A DNA stretch of 64,000 nucleotides from Anaerolineaceae bacterium (GTDB lineage Bacteria; Chloroflexota; Anaerolineae; Anaerolineales; Anaerolineaceae): NCBI GenBank assembly GCA_016927865.1, contig JAFGLU010000049.1, forward strand, positions 1 through 64,000, in the 5' to 3' direction. Numbering within the stretch: the first letter of the stretch is position 1; the number at the start of each line of letters is the position of its first letter. The translations under genes and the position numbers were made by a program. A model generated the notes under the pieces. The model did not search any database. It worked only from the letters and a program-made list of their open reading frames with translations, and was not told the origin of the DNA. Positions 42,690 to 54,858 of the stretch are shown here, piece by piece.

Positions 42690-43751
42690 CTATTTCTTTC
42701 CTCTCACCAATGAGACCACCGTCATCCCCAGGAACAAAACAATCGCTAGCGAATTGATCATCCCGCCCCACTTGCGCAGCAGAACATCGTTCGCCAGGTT
42801 GCCAATCAGCCGCACCACCAAAGATGCGTGCAGCAGCGCCAGGTGGATATAAAACCAGCGCGAGAAGACAATCTGCGTTTGCAGCAGCGCCGGGAAAATG
42901 ATCGGCGCGTGCCCAAAAGTCATCGAGATCACGAACCCAACAAACACCGCGTGAATAGCCGCATCATACAAGGGCCCGGCCACTAGGCGTCCAAAAACCA
43001 GGTTGACTACACCCGCCACGCCCATCCAGACAAAGCCCAAGAACAAACACCACGCGATATAGCGCGTGAGGGGCAGGCGGTGGCGCAGGTTGCGGATGGC
43101 AATGTCATAGCGCAGCGACCACACGGTCAGCAGCAGCATCCCCGCCCCGCTCACACGGGCTCCCCAACCCAAATCTACCACCGAAAGGATCACCCCGCCC
43201 AAAAAGATGCCCGCCGCAACTTTGAACAGCAGCAGCGCTCGCGGGGTGGGCCGCAGCACCCGGTTGAGTTCCAACCGTTCGCCTACGATGGTCAAAATGA
43301 GGAACGCTTGCCAGGCAAACACAATCTGGAAGATGGCCTTGCCCGACAACCACAGCACGTTGCCCGCAAACCAAACCACCACCCCCACCAGCATGGTCAC
43401 CGTGTAGATGTGCGTCTCACGCCGCACGATGACCGCCAGGATGGCAATCCCGCCCAGGCTGCCCAGCGTGAACAGCAGCGCCCCCAACGGTTGCCCTGGC
43501 AGCGCCAGCGATAGCATCCAGCCCAGCCCGGTCAACGCCGGTGGGGTGAACATCCAGCCGCGCTGCAGGGCAACTGCCCGTTCCAGCATCACCAGGGTGC
43601 CTAAAAAACCGGAAACCATCAACGGGCCATGCGCCAAAGCCAGGTTCATCGCCGGCAGCGACCATCCCATGCGCTGCAGCCCGGCCCACATTCCCAGGAT
43701 CAGGGCGAGCAAAGATACGGGAATTAAAGGAATATAGAAATTTTTCTTCAT
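42690..43751 (-). CDS. Twelve-helix membrane protein, NnrS-like
   Basis: The 353-residue protein has about twelve hydrophobic segments. Histidines sit at helix positions like those of NnrS, the heme- and copper-containing protein linked to nitric oxide tolerance: LALAHGPLMVSGFLG in helix 2, HAVFVGFVISMTFGHAPIIF in helix 10 and HLALLHAS in helix 11. Its position beside nirS fits a role in NO handling. The match is from pattern only and distant; another heme-binding membrane family is possible. The start follows GGGAG. Confidence 0.55.
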   Translation of the reverse strand: MKKNFYIPLIPVSLLALILGMWAGLQRMGWSLPAMNLALAHGPLMVSGFLGTLVMLERAVALQRGWMFTPPALTGLGWMLSLALPGQPLGALLFTLGSLGGIAILAVIVRRETHIYTVTMLVGVVVWFAGNVLWLSGKAIFQIVFAWQAFLILTIVGERLELNRVLRPTPRALLLFKVAAGIFLGGVILSVVDLGWGARVSGAGMLLLTVWSLRYDIAIRNLRHRLPLTRYIAWCLFLGFVWMGVAGVVNLVFGRLVAGPLYDAAIHAVFVGFVISMTFGHAPIIFPALLQTQIVFSRWFYIHLALLHASLVVRLIGNLANDVLLRKWGGMINSLAIVLFLGMTVVSLVRGKK

Positions 43752-43858
43752 GCTCCCATTCTACGAGTAGAGCCGACTTCGTGCTTTGCTCATCATCAAA
43801 GCCCCGAAATCCGTGAAATCCCAATTTCCGGTATAATTTCACCACTGGAGAATCCCCC

Positions 43859-44494
43859 ATGACCTTTATCCCTGAAGACCTGCTAAAAATCCTCCTGGCA
43901 GTGATTGTCGGTGCTGCCATCGGCCTGGAGCGCGAGTTTCGTGACAAACCCGCCGGATTCCGCACCATCATCTTCATCACCATCGGCGCCACCCTCTTCA
44001 CCATCTTCTCTCACAAGCTGGCCCCTGCCAGCGATCCCAATCGCATCGCCGCCAACATCGTCAGCGGCGTGGGCTTCTTGGGCGCTGGCGTCATTCTGCG
44101 CGAGCACGGCAAGGTGGTCGGGTTGACCACTGCCGCCACCATCTGGCTGGCTGCCGCCCTGGGCATGGGCATCGGCGGCGGGCAGTACATCCTCTCCTTT
44201 AGCGCCACCGCCGTCATCTCGTTGGTGTTGTGGGTTTTTCCTTATATCGAGCGGCGCATTGATGCCGCCCGTGAAGAACATTGCTACCAGGTTGTCTGTA
44301 ACCTGGATACAGAATTTCTGGCTCAATTGGATGAGATTTTTGAAAAAAGCGGCTTAATTATCCTGGATCATTCCAAGGTGCGCAAAGACCAGACCATCAC
44401 CTGCACCTGGACCACGCTCGGCTCGCATAAAGCGCACAACAAACTCACCGCCCTGCTGCTCAACGACCCAAAGATCACCGAATTGCAGTATTAA
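43859..44494 (+). CDS. MgtC/SapB family membrane protein
   Basis: The 211-residue protein has the MgtC domain in residues 1-140: VGAAIGLEREFRDKPAGFRT, IGATLFT, RIAANIVSGVGFLGAGVIL and GLTTAATIWLAAALG, with four to five helices. A C-terminal soluble ACT-like region of about 75 residues follows. MgtC proteins modulate ATP synthase or ion homeostasis, especially under magnesium limitation. A TATAAT box lies 19 nt before the ATG, and GGAGAATC may be the ribosome-binding site. Confidence 0.9.
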   Translation: MTFIPEDLLKILLAVIVGAAIGLEREFRDKPAGFRTIIFITIGATLFTIFSHKLAPASDPNRIAANIVSGVGFLGAGVILREHGKVVGLTTAATIWLAAALGMGIGGGQYILSFSATAVISLVLWVFPYIERRIDAAREEHCYQVVCNLDTEFLAQLDEIFEKSGLIILDHSKVRKDQTITCTWTTLGSHKAHNKLTALLLNDPKITELQY

Positions 44495-44502
44495 GTACCT
44501 AT

Positions 44503-44575
44503 CCTAAAATTCGGAAGGGAAGCGATTTTGATATCTTTGCGGGTGCGAAGCACCCCAAATACACCCTATTTTAGG
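44503..44575. repeat. Degenerate family 1 hairpin (copy 4)
   Basis: The core GGGTGCGAAGCACCC (44541-44555) and the outer ends CCTAAAAT/ATTTTAGG pair, but the parts between have diverged. The right side CCCCAAATACA matches copy 1 at 929-940. It lies between convergent genes. Confidence 0.6.
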
Positions 44576-44592
44576 GACTTTTGGGCAGCTAG

Positions 44593-47718
<3,126 letters not shown>

Positions 47719-47897
47719 TCAGAATTTGACCTTCTAAAATTATACCGGAAATCCCAGCTTCAGCGCTCAGTTCAAGCGGGGGTTAATTGAAATTAGCGTA
47801 GTCAAGACCTCATTCTTGAATATGAGGTCTTCATCAGGTCAACTCCCATTGGGCCAAAATTAATACTTGTAATATCCACATTATTGCGCTACGATAT

Positions 47898-47918
47898 ATA
47901 TGTCGGTCACTGACATAT
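47898..47918 (+). promoter_or_regulatory. Palindromic operator-like site upstream of padR
   Basis: ATATGTC, a 7-nt spacer and GACATAT form a perfect dyad, with an inner GTCA-C-TGAC palindrome. PadR regulators commonly bind ATGT-N-ACAT dyads, so autoregulation is likely. It lies 68 nt before the padR start. Confidence 0.5.
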
Positions 47919-47985
47919 CATCTATCATCCGAGGAATACATCACATCACCCGCCGCATTCCACGTCGTTCGGAAAAGGAACCGTA

Positions 47986-48336
47986 ATGAATATTCAACGC
48001 TCCGCTCCCCTACAAGAGCCCACCTTCTTCATCCTCCTCAGCCTGGCCTCGGGAATCAAGCATGGCTACGCCATCATGAAGGATGTCGCCGCGCTCAGCG
48101 AGGGCAAGGTGCGCATGGGCACGGGGACGCTGTACGGAGCGTTGAGCCGCCTGCTGGAGCAGGCCCTCATCGAACGCATCGACCTCCCCGAAGACAATGG
48201 TAATGACAGCGGCGGGCGCCTGCGCAAAGCGTACCGCCTGACCAGCGCCGGGCGGTCTTTACTGCAAGTGGAAACCGATCGAATGCGCTCCCTGGTGACA
48301 ACCGCCAGCCTGCGCCTGGAAGAGGGGAATATATGA
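47986..48336 (+). CDS. PadR family transcriptional regulator
   Basis: The 116-residue protein is a winged-helix PadR: PTFFILLSLASGIKHGYAIMKDV (helices 1-2), VRMGTGTLYGALSRLLEQALIE (recognition helix and wing) and YRLTSAGRSLLQVE, then a short C-terminal helix. PadR repressors usually sense small molecules and control an adjacent membrane protein. Here the next gene overlaps by 4 nt (ATGA), forming a two-gene unit. The start follows AAAGGAA. Confidence 0.9.
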   Translation: MNIQRSAPLQEPTFFILLSLASGIKHGYAIMKDVAALSEGKVRMGTGTLYGALSRLLEQALIERIDLPEDNGNDSGGRLRKAYRLTSAGRSLLQVETDRMRSLVTTASLRLEEGNI

Positions 48337-49826
48337 AGTTCGCTTTCATAATCTATCGTCTTCTTCTGCGGCTCTACCCCCCCGCTTTTCAAGCCCGTTT
48401 CTCCGGCGAGATGGAAGAGGTGTTTGCCGCAGCACTGGAAGAAGCGCGCCTGCGCGGCCGCCTGAACCCCACCGCAACACTCCTGAAAGAGCTGGCCGAC
48501 CTACCCGCCGGATTGGCCCACACCTATGCTTTCAGCATGAACAGCGCCCTCCAACCGCAGATGACACCTCAGCCCGCCGGGGGCGATTCGCTCGGCAGTC
48601 CAGGCAGCCCCACGCCACGCAGTTCTTGGCTAGAAGCTTTCCTGGGCGGGCTGCCCCAATTCCTGCTTGGGCTGGTGTCTGGCCTGCCGCTGCTGCTGGC
48701 TGCCGCCGGAATTGGCGGAGAAAACTCGGCCTTTGGGGTCGCGCTGGGCATTCTGGCCGCCTTAGCTGTCATGGGCAGCATCATTGCCTACTTCCATCTT
48801 GGCCGCCCACGCTGGGCAGCCGCCTGGTACCTTTACTGGTTTGTGCTGGTCATGTCCCTCATCATCGGCTTTTTTAATCGGGCTTTTCCACAACTGGAGC
48901 TAGACACAGTCGCCAATGGGCCCATCTTCCTGGCTTTGTGTTGTCTGACTCTGGCTTTTGTGCTCTATCACATCACCATCCGCGACCGGCTGCGCGGTTT
49001 GCTGGCTGCCGTCCCTGTCGTGGTGGGCCTGTGGATCATCAATCTTGAATTCGTCCCCGACGGCCCCGAAGGAATCAACTGGCTGGTCACTTCGCTGCTG
49101 GCCGGGCTGATCTGTATGGCCGTGCTGCGACTCAACCGCCCCGATCACGGGCTGATCCTGGTTGCCTGCATGGCCGCCCTGGTGGGGCTGCCCTACTCCT
49201 ACCTGGGCATCTACATGGGAGGGACCCTGCATTTCTCCGAGCCTGGCCCCAATCTGCGAGCCGTGCTCAGTTCCTTTGCCCCCCAGTTCGGCGTAACAGC
49301 CGCGCTGGCCATCGGCCCCCAACTTGCCGTAACCTTGCGTGAAACAGGTCGGCGCAGCGGCGCCGGCGGAAAACTTGCCTACCGTGCAGCCCTCCTGGGC
49401 TTGCTTCTATCCATGGCTGTTGCTGTACTGGTCCTCATCAGTTCCACCTCCGATCAAGGCAGGTACTTGGACGCTCGCTATCCCTTCTACCGGGCTGCGA
49501 TCCAAATCACATTTCTACTGGGTCTCCTCCTGTTTGCGCTGGGGTACTTCCTTCTGCTTTCTGCCGTACACCGAAGCCCGCGCCCGCTCCCCGGCGCCTG
49601 GGCAGAAGTGCTGCTTTTTGTGAGTGCTCTGTGTGTACCTTTCATGCTGAGTTTTTACCTTTACCCGATAGGCTTAACCCAAACCCTATTATTTGCTTGG
49701 GTTCCAGAGGTCATTTACTTTCCAGAAAGCACCTGGGATTTGATCTGCCGATATCTTCCCATCCTGTGGGTAGTTGTATCGGTAAGTACCGCGAACCTTT
49801 GGATGAAAAAGCTACGCAGCACCTAG
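48333..49826 (+). CDS. PadR-linked multi-pass membrane protein
   Basis: The 497-residue protein begins with YRLLLRLYPPAFQARFSGEMEEVF, the short amphipathic N terminus often found on PadR-associated membrane proteins (YPxxFRxxFxxEM pattern). About eleven hydrophobic segments follow from residue 105 onward. No enzyme motif is seen. It overlaps padR by 4 nt, so PadR probably controls it. The next gene, an exosortase, begins 7 nt after its stop, so it may belong to the same transcript. Confidence 0.65.
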   Translation: MKFAFIIYRLLLRLYPPAFQARFSGEMEEVFAAALEEARLRGRLNPTATLLKELADLPAGLAHTYAFSMNSALQPQMTPQPAGGDSLGSPGSPTPRSSWLEAFLGGLPQFLLGLVSGLPLLLAAAGIGGENSAFGVALGILAALAVMGSIIAYFHLGRPRWAAAWYLYWFVLVMSLIIGFFNRAFPQLELDTVANGPIFLALCCLTLAFVLYHITIRDRLRGLLAAVPVVVGLWIINLEFVPDGPEGINWLVTSLLAGLICMAVLRLNRPDHGLILVACMAALVGLPYSYLGIYMGGTLHFSEPGPNLRAVLSSFAPQFGVTAALAIGPQLAVTLRETGRRSGAGGKLAYRAALLGLLLSMAVAVLVLISSTSDQGRYLDARYPFYRAAIQITFLLGLLLFALGYFLLLSAVHRSPRPLPGAWAEVLLFVSALCVPFMLSFYLYPIGLTQTLLFAWVPEVIYFPESTWDLICRYLPILWVVVSVSTANLWMKKLRST

Positions 49827-49833
49827 GCCGCTG

Positions 49834-51315
49834 ATGCACACCAATCGTTGGGTTCCCTATCTCCTGCCTGCCGGCCCCATCCTGCTCCTCTCTGCGCTGT
49901 GGGTCTGGCTGTACCGCCCGGTGTTCGGCTACCTGGGCGTCATCTTCTCACGGCAGGAGTTCCGCACCAACCAGATCCTTCTGCTGGCGGTACTGGTATT
50001 AATTGCTGCCCGACTGCGCCGTTCTCCCATTTCCTTCCCCCGACCCGAAGATCTGCGCCCACGCCTGCACCCGCCAGCCCTGGCGCTCCTACTTGGCTGT
50101 TCGCTCCTCTACCTGCTCATGGAGCGCTTCTTCGATATCCGTTCGCTCTCCGCCGCCCTGTTCGGCCTGGCCACCTACGGGCTGTTGGGCTTGTGGCTGG
50201 AACCCCACCGCTGGCGCGAAGGCTTTCTAGCCGCCTTGCTCCTGGTGGGCGTGCTGCCCTTCGGCGAGCATCTTGAAACCTTTGTCGGCTACCCCATGCG
50301 CCGCGTCACCGCCCAGCTCGTCCGCGACGGCTTCGCCGCACTCGGCCACTCCTCCCTCGGCGTCGATACCATCCTGGTTTTTGAAAGCGGCGTCGCCAAG
50401 ATCGACCTGCCTTGCAGCGGCGTAAAAAGTCTGTGGACGGGGCTGCTCTTCCTGCTTTCCGCCGCCTGGATCGAACGCCAGCCCCTCAACCTGCGTTGGC
50501 TGTTGGCCGGAGTGCTGATGGTCGGGTTGCTTTTCTGCGCCAACCTGCTGCGCGTTGCTGCCCTCATCGGAACCGGGCAGGTGTTGAACTGGCCGCTGCT
50601 GGCCGAAATGCTGCATGTACCTCTGGGCGTGCTGGGTTTCGTAGGCGCCTGCGTGGGTGCGCTCGCCATCTTGCGGCTGCCCCACCCAGCTCGGGCCCAG
50701 CCTGCCCTGGCCCCGGCCCACGCCAGCCCACTCTGGCTGGCCCCCGCTCTGTGCGCCGTGGTGTTGGGCCTGACCCTCCTGTACACTCCTCGCCCAGTCC
50801 AAGGCGCTTCTGCTCCCTCGGGCTGGCAGTACCCCGCCGAGATGAACACCTCCCCCCAACCACTCAGTCCCGGTGAGATTGACTGGATTACCAGCGGCGG
50901 GGCAGACAGCGCCGACCGCCAGCGCTTTTCAATGGGCGATCTGAGCGGCTCGATGATCCTCATCCGCAGCCACTCCTGGCGCGGGCAGCACCGGCCCGAG
51001 CGCTGCTTTGAGGTGTATGGGCTGACGGTAGACAATAGCTATGCGCAGCTCATTTCCGGCGAGTTCCCCCTGCGGGTCGTCAAACTCTCCGAACGCTCCT
51101 CTGAGCGCAGCTATACCGCCGCTTACTGGTTTCAATCCGCTACCCAAACCACCGATGACTACGGCACGCGCATGTGGACTGACCTTGATCCGCAGCGCGA
51201 GGAATGGGTACTGGTAACCGTCTTATTCGATCAAAGTGTGGACCCGCAGGCTCAAGCCTCCCTTGGCTTCTTCTCCAGCCTGCGCGAGGTCATTCACAAA
51301 GGGATGGTGAAATGA
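49834..51315 (+). CDS. Exosortase (XrtO-like) with EpsI-like C-terminal domain
   Basis: The 493-residue protein has about nine membrane helices and the exosortase catalytic trio: Cys194 in DLPCSGVKSLWTG, Arg240 in ANLLRVAALIG and His261 in EMLHVPLGVLGF. The C-terminal 170 residues outside the membrane resemble EpsI domains (SHSWRGQHRPERCFEVYGL). Exosortases cut and attach proteins with PEP-CTERM tails. The layout with a large membrane VIT-VWA partner next door resembles the exosortase O group, from memory. Its stop overlaps the target gene start by ATGA. A short gap after the PadR-linked membrane gene suggests one operon. Confidence 0.8.
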   Translation: MHTNRWVPYLLPAGPILLLSALWVWLYRPVFGYLGVIFSRQEFRTNQILLLAVLVLIAARLRRSPISFPRPEDLRPRLHPPALALLLGCSLLYLLMERFFDIRSLSAALFGLATYGLLGLWLEPHRWREGFLAALLLVGVLPFGEHLETFVGYPMRRVTAQLVRDGFAALGHSSLGVDTILVFESGVAKIDLPCSGVKSLWTGLLFLLSAAWIERQPLNLRWLLAGVLMVGLLFCANLLRVAALIGTGQVLNWPLLAEMLHVPLGVLGFVGACVGALAILRLPHPARAQPALAPAHASPLWLAPALCAVVLGLTLLYTPRPVQGASAPSGWQYPAEMNTSPQPLSPGEIDWITSGGADSADRQRFSMGDLSGSMILIRSHSWRGQHRPERCFEVYGLTVDNSYAQLISGEFPLRVVKLSERSSERSYTAAYWFQSATQTTDDYGTRMWTDLDPQREEWVLVTVLFDQSVDPQAQASLGFFSSLREVIHKGMVK

Positions 51316-54167
51316 ACGCAACCCCCGCCAACAAGCTGCCCCTATCTGACAAACTGGGCGCAATTCTTTTCTGGTTCTGGAACATTCTCTTTCTAGCCTT
51401 CGTCCTGCTCGGATTCGCACCCGTCTTGCTGCCCGAACTCATTCTCTCGCTGCGCGCCGGGATCACACCGCTCATTTACTTCATCTATGCCGTTGTCATT
51501 GTACTCATCCCAGTAGCTTGCGTGGTATTAGCTCTGACCATCTTTCGCAACGATCCGGGCAAGCTCTTCGCCCTGGGCTACGTGGTCGAAGGGCCGTCCA
51601 TGCTGCTGCTCGCGCTCCTGCTCTTCCTGGTGCGCGAAACCACCCTCACCATTGCTATGCTGGCTCTCATCGCCGCTCTGGGCATGATCGCTTTCCTCTG
51701 GCAGCTCATCCGCCGGGTAAAAACCCCCGTTTGGGTCGCCTTGCAGGCCGTCGGGTTGACCTTCATGCTGGCGGTGGCCTTGTATGCTGCCGGGTGGGTG
51801 GCGTTTTATGCACCGCCTTTAGCTTCCATGATCTGGCAGCAAATCAGCGGGTTCTTCAGCTCTATTTCCTATCTCTTCGGCAACCTGCGCTACGAATGGC
51901 GCTTCATCCCCATGTCCATCTTGGGTATGTTGGTCCTGATCGTCACCGGCACTCTGGTTGTGCTCATGCCCATCGCCGTGCCCATTCTCACGGTGCGCGC
52001 CTGGCTCAACCGTGCCCGCGCCCTGGTGGGGCAAATCCGCTTCTCCAAGGCTGCCTTGATGATGCTCCTGCCGTTGGTTGTGTGGGGTGTCATCTTCGGA
52101 TTCAGCCTGCGCCAGCCTCAGGGCAAAGCCTTTGCGCTGCTTTCCACGCCGCCCGCCACCCCCGCTCATGCTCAATCCCTCCTGGACCAGCAAGAAACCA
52201 TCCGCGCCGGCCTGCTCAACGCCTACCTGAGCAACTTCCGCTACCTCTCGGCGGTTGGCGAGGTCAGTCATATACGCGACATCTACATGTTCACGCCATT
52301 GCTGAACCTGGAGCAGGAGAAAGCCCGCGCTGTGCAGCGGGCGTATGAAGCCTATATCCGGCCTCTGCTTTACGTCCCCGTCCATTCGGCATCCCCCGGC
52401 GAAGTTCGTGACACTTTCGCCTTCACCACCGAACCCAGCGAAGCCGCCCAACTCTACGAAGACTTCTTCGACCAGCCCATCACCGATGGCGAGCGCGAAG
52501 CGGTGGTGCGGGCCGTGCGCTCCACCTGGTCGGCCGATCAAGCCGAGGCTGCCTGGCGCGCTGTTGACGACCGCGAGGTGCGCCTCAACCGCCAGGAAGT
52601 CACCGTCAGCGAGCATGGCGATTGGGCCGAGATCGAGCTTTACGAGGTGTACCAAAACGTCACCAGCGAGCGCCAGGAAGTCATTTATTACTTCAGCCTG
52701 CCCGAATCCGCCGCGGTGACGGGCGTCTGGCTGGGCAATTCGCCCGACCGCTCGCTGCGATTCGCCTACCAGGTGGCGCCCCGCGGCGCAGCCCAGGCCT
52801 CCTACCGCAGCGAGTTAATTCGTAACGTGGACCCCGCCCTGATCGAGCAAATCGGCCCGCGCCAGTACCGCCTGCGCGTCTTTCCCATCGACCCGATGAA
52901 TATCTCCACCGTTTATGACGGCGCTAAAACCACACGCACAGTTCACGAAGGCCCCGAACTGCACCTGTGGCTGACCTATCGCACCCCCGCCATTGACGGC
53001 ACCTGGCCCCTGCCCCAACTGTCCGAAAAATACAATATCTTCTGGGACCGCGCATCCGATCGCAGCGTCGCCGGTAAAGCGGTGCGCGGAAACGAATCCG
53101 ACTGGCTCCCCGCGAGTGTTCCCACCTCCGGCATGGTCATCCAAAGCGAACATGAAATCTCTTTCGCCAACGGAACCACCGTCATCGCCCGCCCCGCAGA
53201 CCCCTCCACCCTGCCCCAGCCGTCAGCCAACCTGCGCCTGGCGGTTGTTCTGGACCGCTCGCGCAGCATGGCTTCCCAGGCCGGGCAGGTGGCCGACGCC
53301 CTGGCCCGCCTGAACGAGTTGTCTTCGGCCGGCGCGAACCTGGATGCGTACTTGACCTCATCCCCCTATCGCGGAGAAGCGCCCTCGCGCACCAAGCTCA
53401 CCGCCCTGGACTTTGAGCAAATCCAGTATTACGGTGGGCAGAACGCCGCCGAATTACTCATACAGTACCAAAAATTGAGCGGTGGCGAAACCTATGATGC
53501 CGTGCTGGTGCTCACCGACGGCACCGGCTATGAGCTGGGCGAGATCGGGCAAACGCCTCACAGCTTTTCCCAACCGGTCTGGATCATCCACCTAGGTGGA
53601 TTCCCCCTCGGGTATGACGATCCTACCATCGATGCGGTCCAGGCCAGCGGCGGCGGTGTGGCAGGCTCCGTGGACGAAGCCCTCACCCGCCTGGCAGTGC
53701 GCCTGAACAGCGCCGAGCTGGGTGGTCCCGGCTCTATCGTTGACCTTGCCGACGGTTACCTGTGGATCACCAGCCCCGCGCAAAGCACGGGCGCAGATGC
53801 CACCGATGGTTTCGCTGCCCTGGCAGCCCGCCGCGTCATTCTGGCCGAAGCGCAGCGCCAGCGCGGCGAATTAACCAACCTGGAGACACTGGACGCCCTA
53901 CACCAGATTGCCGTGGAGAACAGCGTGGTCACGCCTTACTCCTCCATGATCGTGCTGGTCACCCCGCAACAGCAGAGCCGCCTGGATAGCCTGGAAAAGG
54001 GCGCCGACCGCTTCGACCGCGAGTTGGAGGAACTGGGCGATACCCTGGGGGTCAATCCCAACGCGCCACCGCCCATTTCAGGCGTGCCCGAGCCGGAAGA
54101 GTGGCTGCTCATTGCCGTAGCCGGCCTGCTGCTGGTCTACGCCGTTGTCTCTCGCCGCTCGCATTGA
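51312..54167 (+). CDS. PEP-CTERM-like integral membrane protein with VIT and VWA domains
   Basis: The start at 51312 overlaps the exosortase stop. The 951-residue protein has about nine hydrophobic helices in residues 15-290, a linker, a VIT-type domain (about 424-530, EVTVSEHGDWAEIELYEVYQ) and a von Willebrand factor A domain from about 635 with the metal site DRSRS near residue 648. The C terminus reads VPEPEEWLLIAVAGLLLVYA then RRSH: a Pro-Glu-Pro, one hydrophobic helix and a basic end, the pattern of a PEP-CTERM sorting signal. It is thus the probable and perhaps only substrate of the adjacent exosortase. It may bind partners on the outside of the cell. Confidence 0.8.
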   Translation: MNATPANKLPLSDKLGAILFWFWNILFLAFVLLGFAPVLLPELILSLRAGITPLIYFIYAVVIVLIPVACVVLALTIFRNDPGKLFALGYVVEGPSMLLLALLLFLVRETTLTIAMLALIAALGMIAFLWQLIRRVKTPVWVALQAVGLTFMLAVALYAAGWVAFYAPPLASMIWQQISGFFSSISYLFGNLRYEWRFIPMSILGMLVLIVTGTLVVLMPIAVPILTVRAWLNRARALVGQIRFSKAALMMLLPLVVWGVIFGFSLRQPQGKAFALLSTPPATPAHAQSLLDQQETIRAGLLNAYLSNFRYLSAVGEVSHIRDIYMFTPLLNLEQEKARAVQRAYEAYIRPLLYVPVHSASPGEVRDTFAFTTEPSEAAQLYEDFFDQPITDGEREAVVRAVRSTWSADQAEAAWRAVDDREVRLNRQEVTVSEHGDWAEIELYEVYQNVTSERQEVIYYFSLPESAAVTGVWLGNSPDRSLRFAYQVAPRGAAQASYRSELIRNVDPALIEQIGPRQYRLRVFPIDPMNISTVYDGAKTTRTVHEGPELHLWLTYRTPAIDGTWPLPQLSEKYNIFWDRASDRSVAGKAVRGNESDWLPASVPTSGMVIQSEHEISFANGTTVIARPADPSTLPQPSANLRLAVVLDRSRSMASQAGQVADALARLNELSSAGANLDAYLTSSPYRGEAPSRTKLTALDFEQIQYYGGQNAAELLIQYQKLSGGETYDAVLVLTDGTGYELGEIGQTPHSFSQPVWIIHLGGFPLGYDDPTIDAVQASGGGVAGSVDEALTRLAVRLNSAELGGPGSIVDLADGYLWITSPAQSTGADATDGFAALAARRVILAEAQRQRGELTNLETLDALHQIAVENSVVTPYSSMIVLVTPQQQSRLDSLEKGADRFDRELEELGDTLGVNPNAPPPISGVPEPEEWLLIAVAGLLLVYAVVSRRSH

Positions 54168-54278
54168 TGCTTTTTGGAGTAACTACCGCCCGCCCTCAGC
54201 TTGACAGCCGAAAACCGCTTCTGTATACTGGAATTCGACGGATAGATATCCAATAGATTGGCAATTGAAGGAGGCGGA

Positions 54279-54833
54279 ATGTCCCGTGCCATCCAAAGGC
54301 TGATAGCCTTTGCGATCATCTCAAGCATATTGCTCACCGGCTGCGGGAGCCGGCCTGTCAGCATCAAAGGCCTGCACGCCGAAGCTGCTGAGCATGGCTG
54401 GCCCAGTACCCTCAACTTCAAACTGACCAATCCCACCTCCCAAAAAATTGTCCTCACCAACATCCAACTCGAGCCGCTCAAGCGTGCCATAGACCGGAAC
54501 GGCCGTGATGAAACCTTCATCTACTCCTACCGTCCTGAGATGCACCAATACGTCTCCACTACCGATCAGGGCATCAAAGACGAAATCCGTTTAGAAATCT
54601 ATGTGCAGCCAGGCCAAATCATCGACTTCCGGCGTGATGGGCAATTTTATGTCAACCTGATCTTCAACCCGCCCACCACTCCACCGGAAATTGAGCACCA
54701 GAGCGGGCTGCCGCGCGGACAACTCATGTCGGTTAAGTTCACTTACCGGGTTGTCCAGAAAGATGCCGATGACACGGGTCCCGAAGTTCGCAGTGACCCC
54801 ATTGACCTTGTACTTGAAGCCTACATAGACTAG
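54279..54833 (+). CDS. Putative lipoprotein, function unknown
   Basis: The start at 54279 has the strong site GAAGGAGGCGG. The 184-residue protein begins with a lipoprotein signal (ISSILLTGCGSRP, Cys near residue 23). The mature part has a beta-rich pattern (TLNFKLTNPTSQKIVLTNIQLEPL) resembling an immunoglobulin-like fold. No family is recognised. It lies 111 nt after the exosortase target gene and may be unrelated to it. Confidence 0.65.
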   Translation: MSRAIQRLIAFAIISSILLTGCGSRPVSIKGLHAEAAEHGWPSTLNFKLTNPTSQKIVLTNIQLEPLKRAIDRNGRDETFIYSYRPEMHQYVSTTDQGIKDEIRLEIYVQPGQIIDFRRDGQFYVNLIFNPPTTPPEIEHQSGLPRGQLMSVKFTYRVVQKDADDTGPEVRSDPIDLVLEAYID

Positions 54834-54858
54834 TTTTCACTCCCAGGCAGGCAAAATC

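Noticed and set aside
51204-51311. N-terminal extension of the VIT-VWA protein
   Set aside because: It overlaps the exosortase coding end in another frame; ATG 51312 overlaps the exosortase stop in the usual coupled manner.
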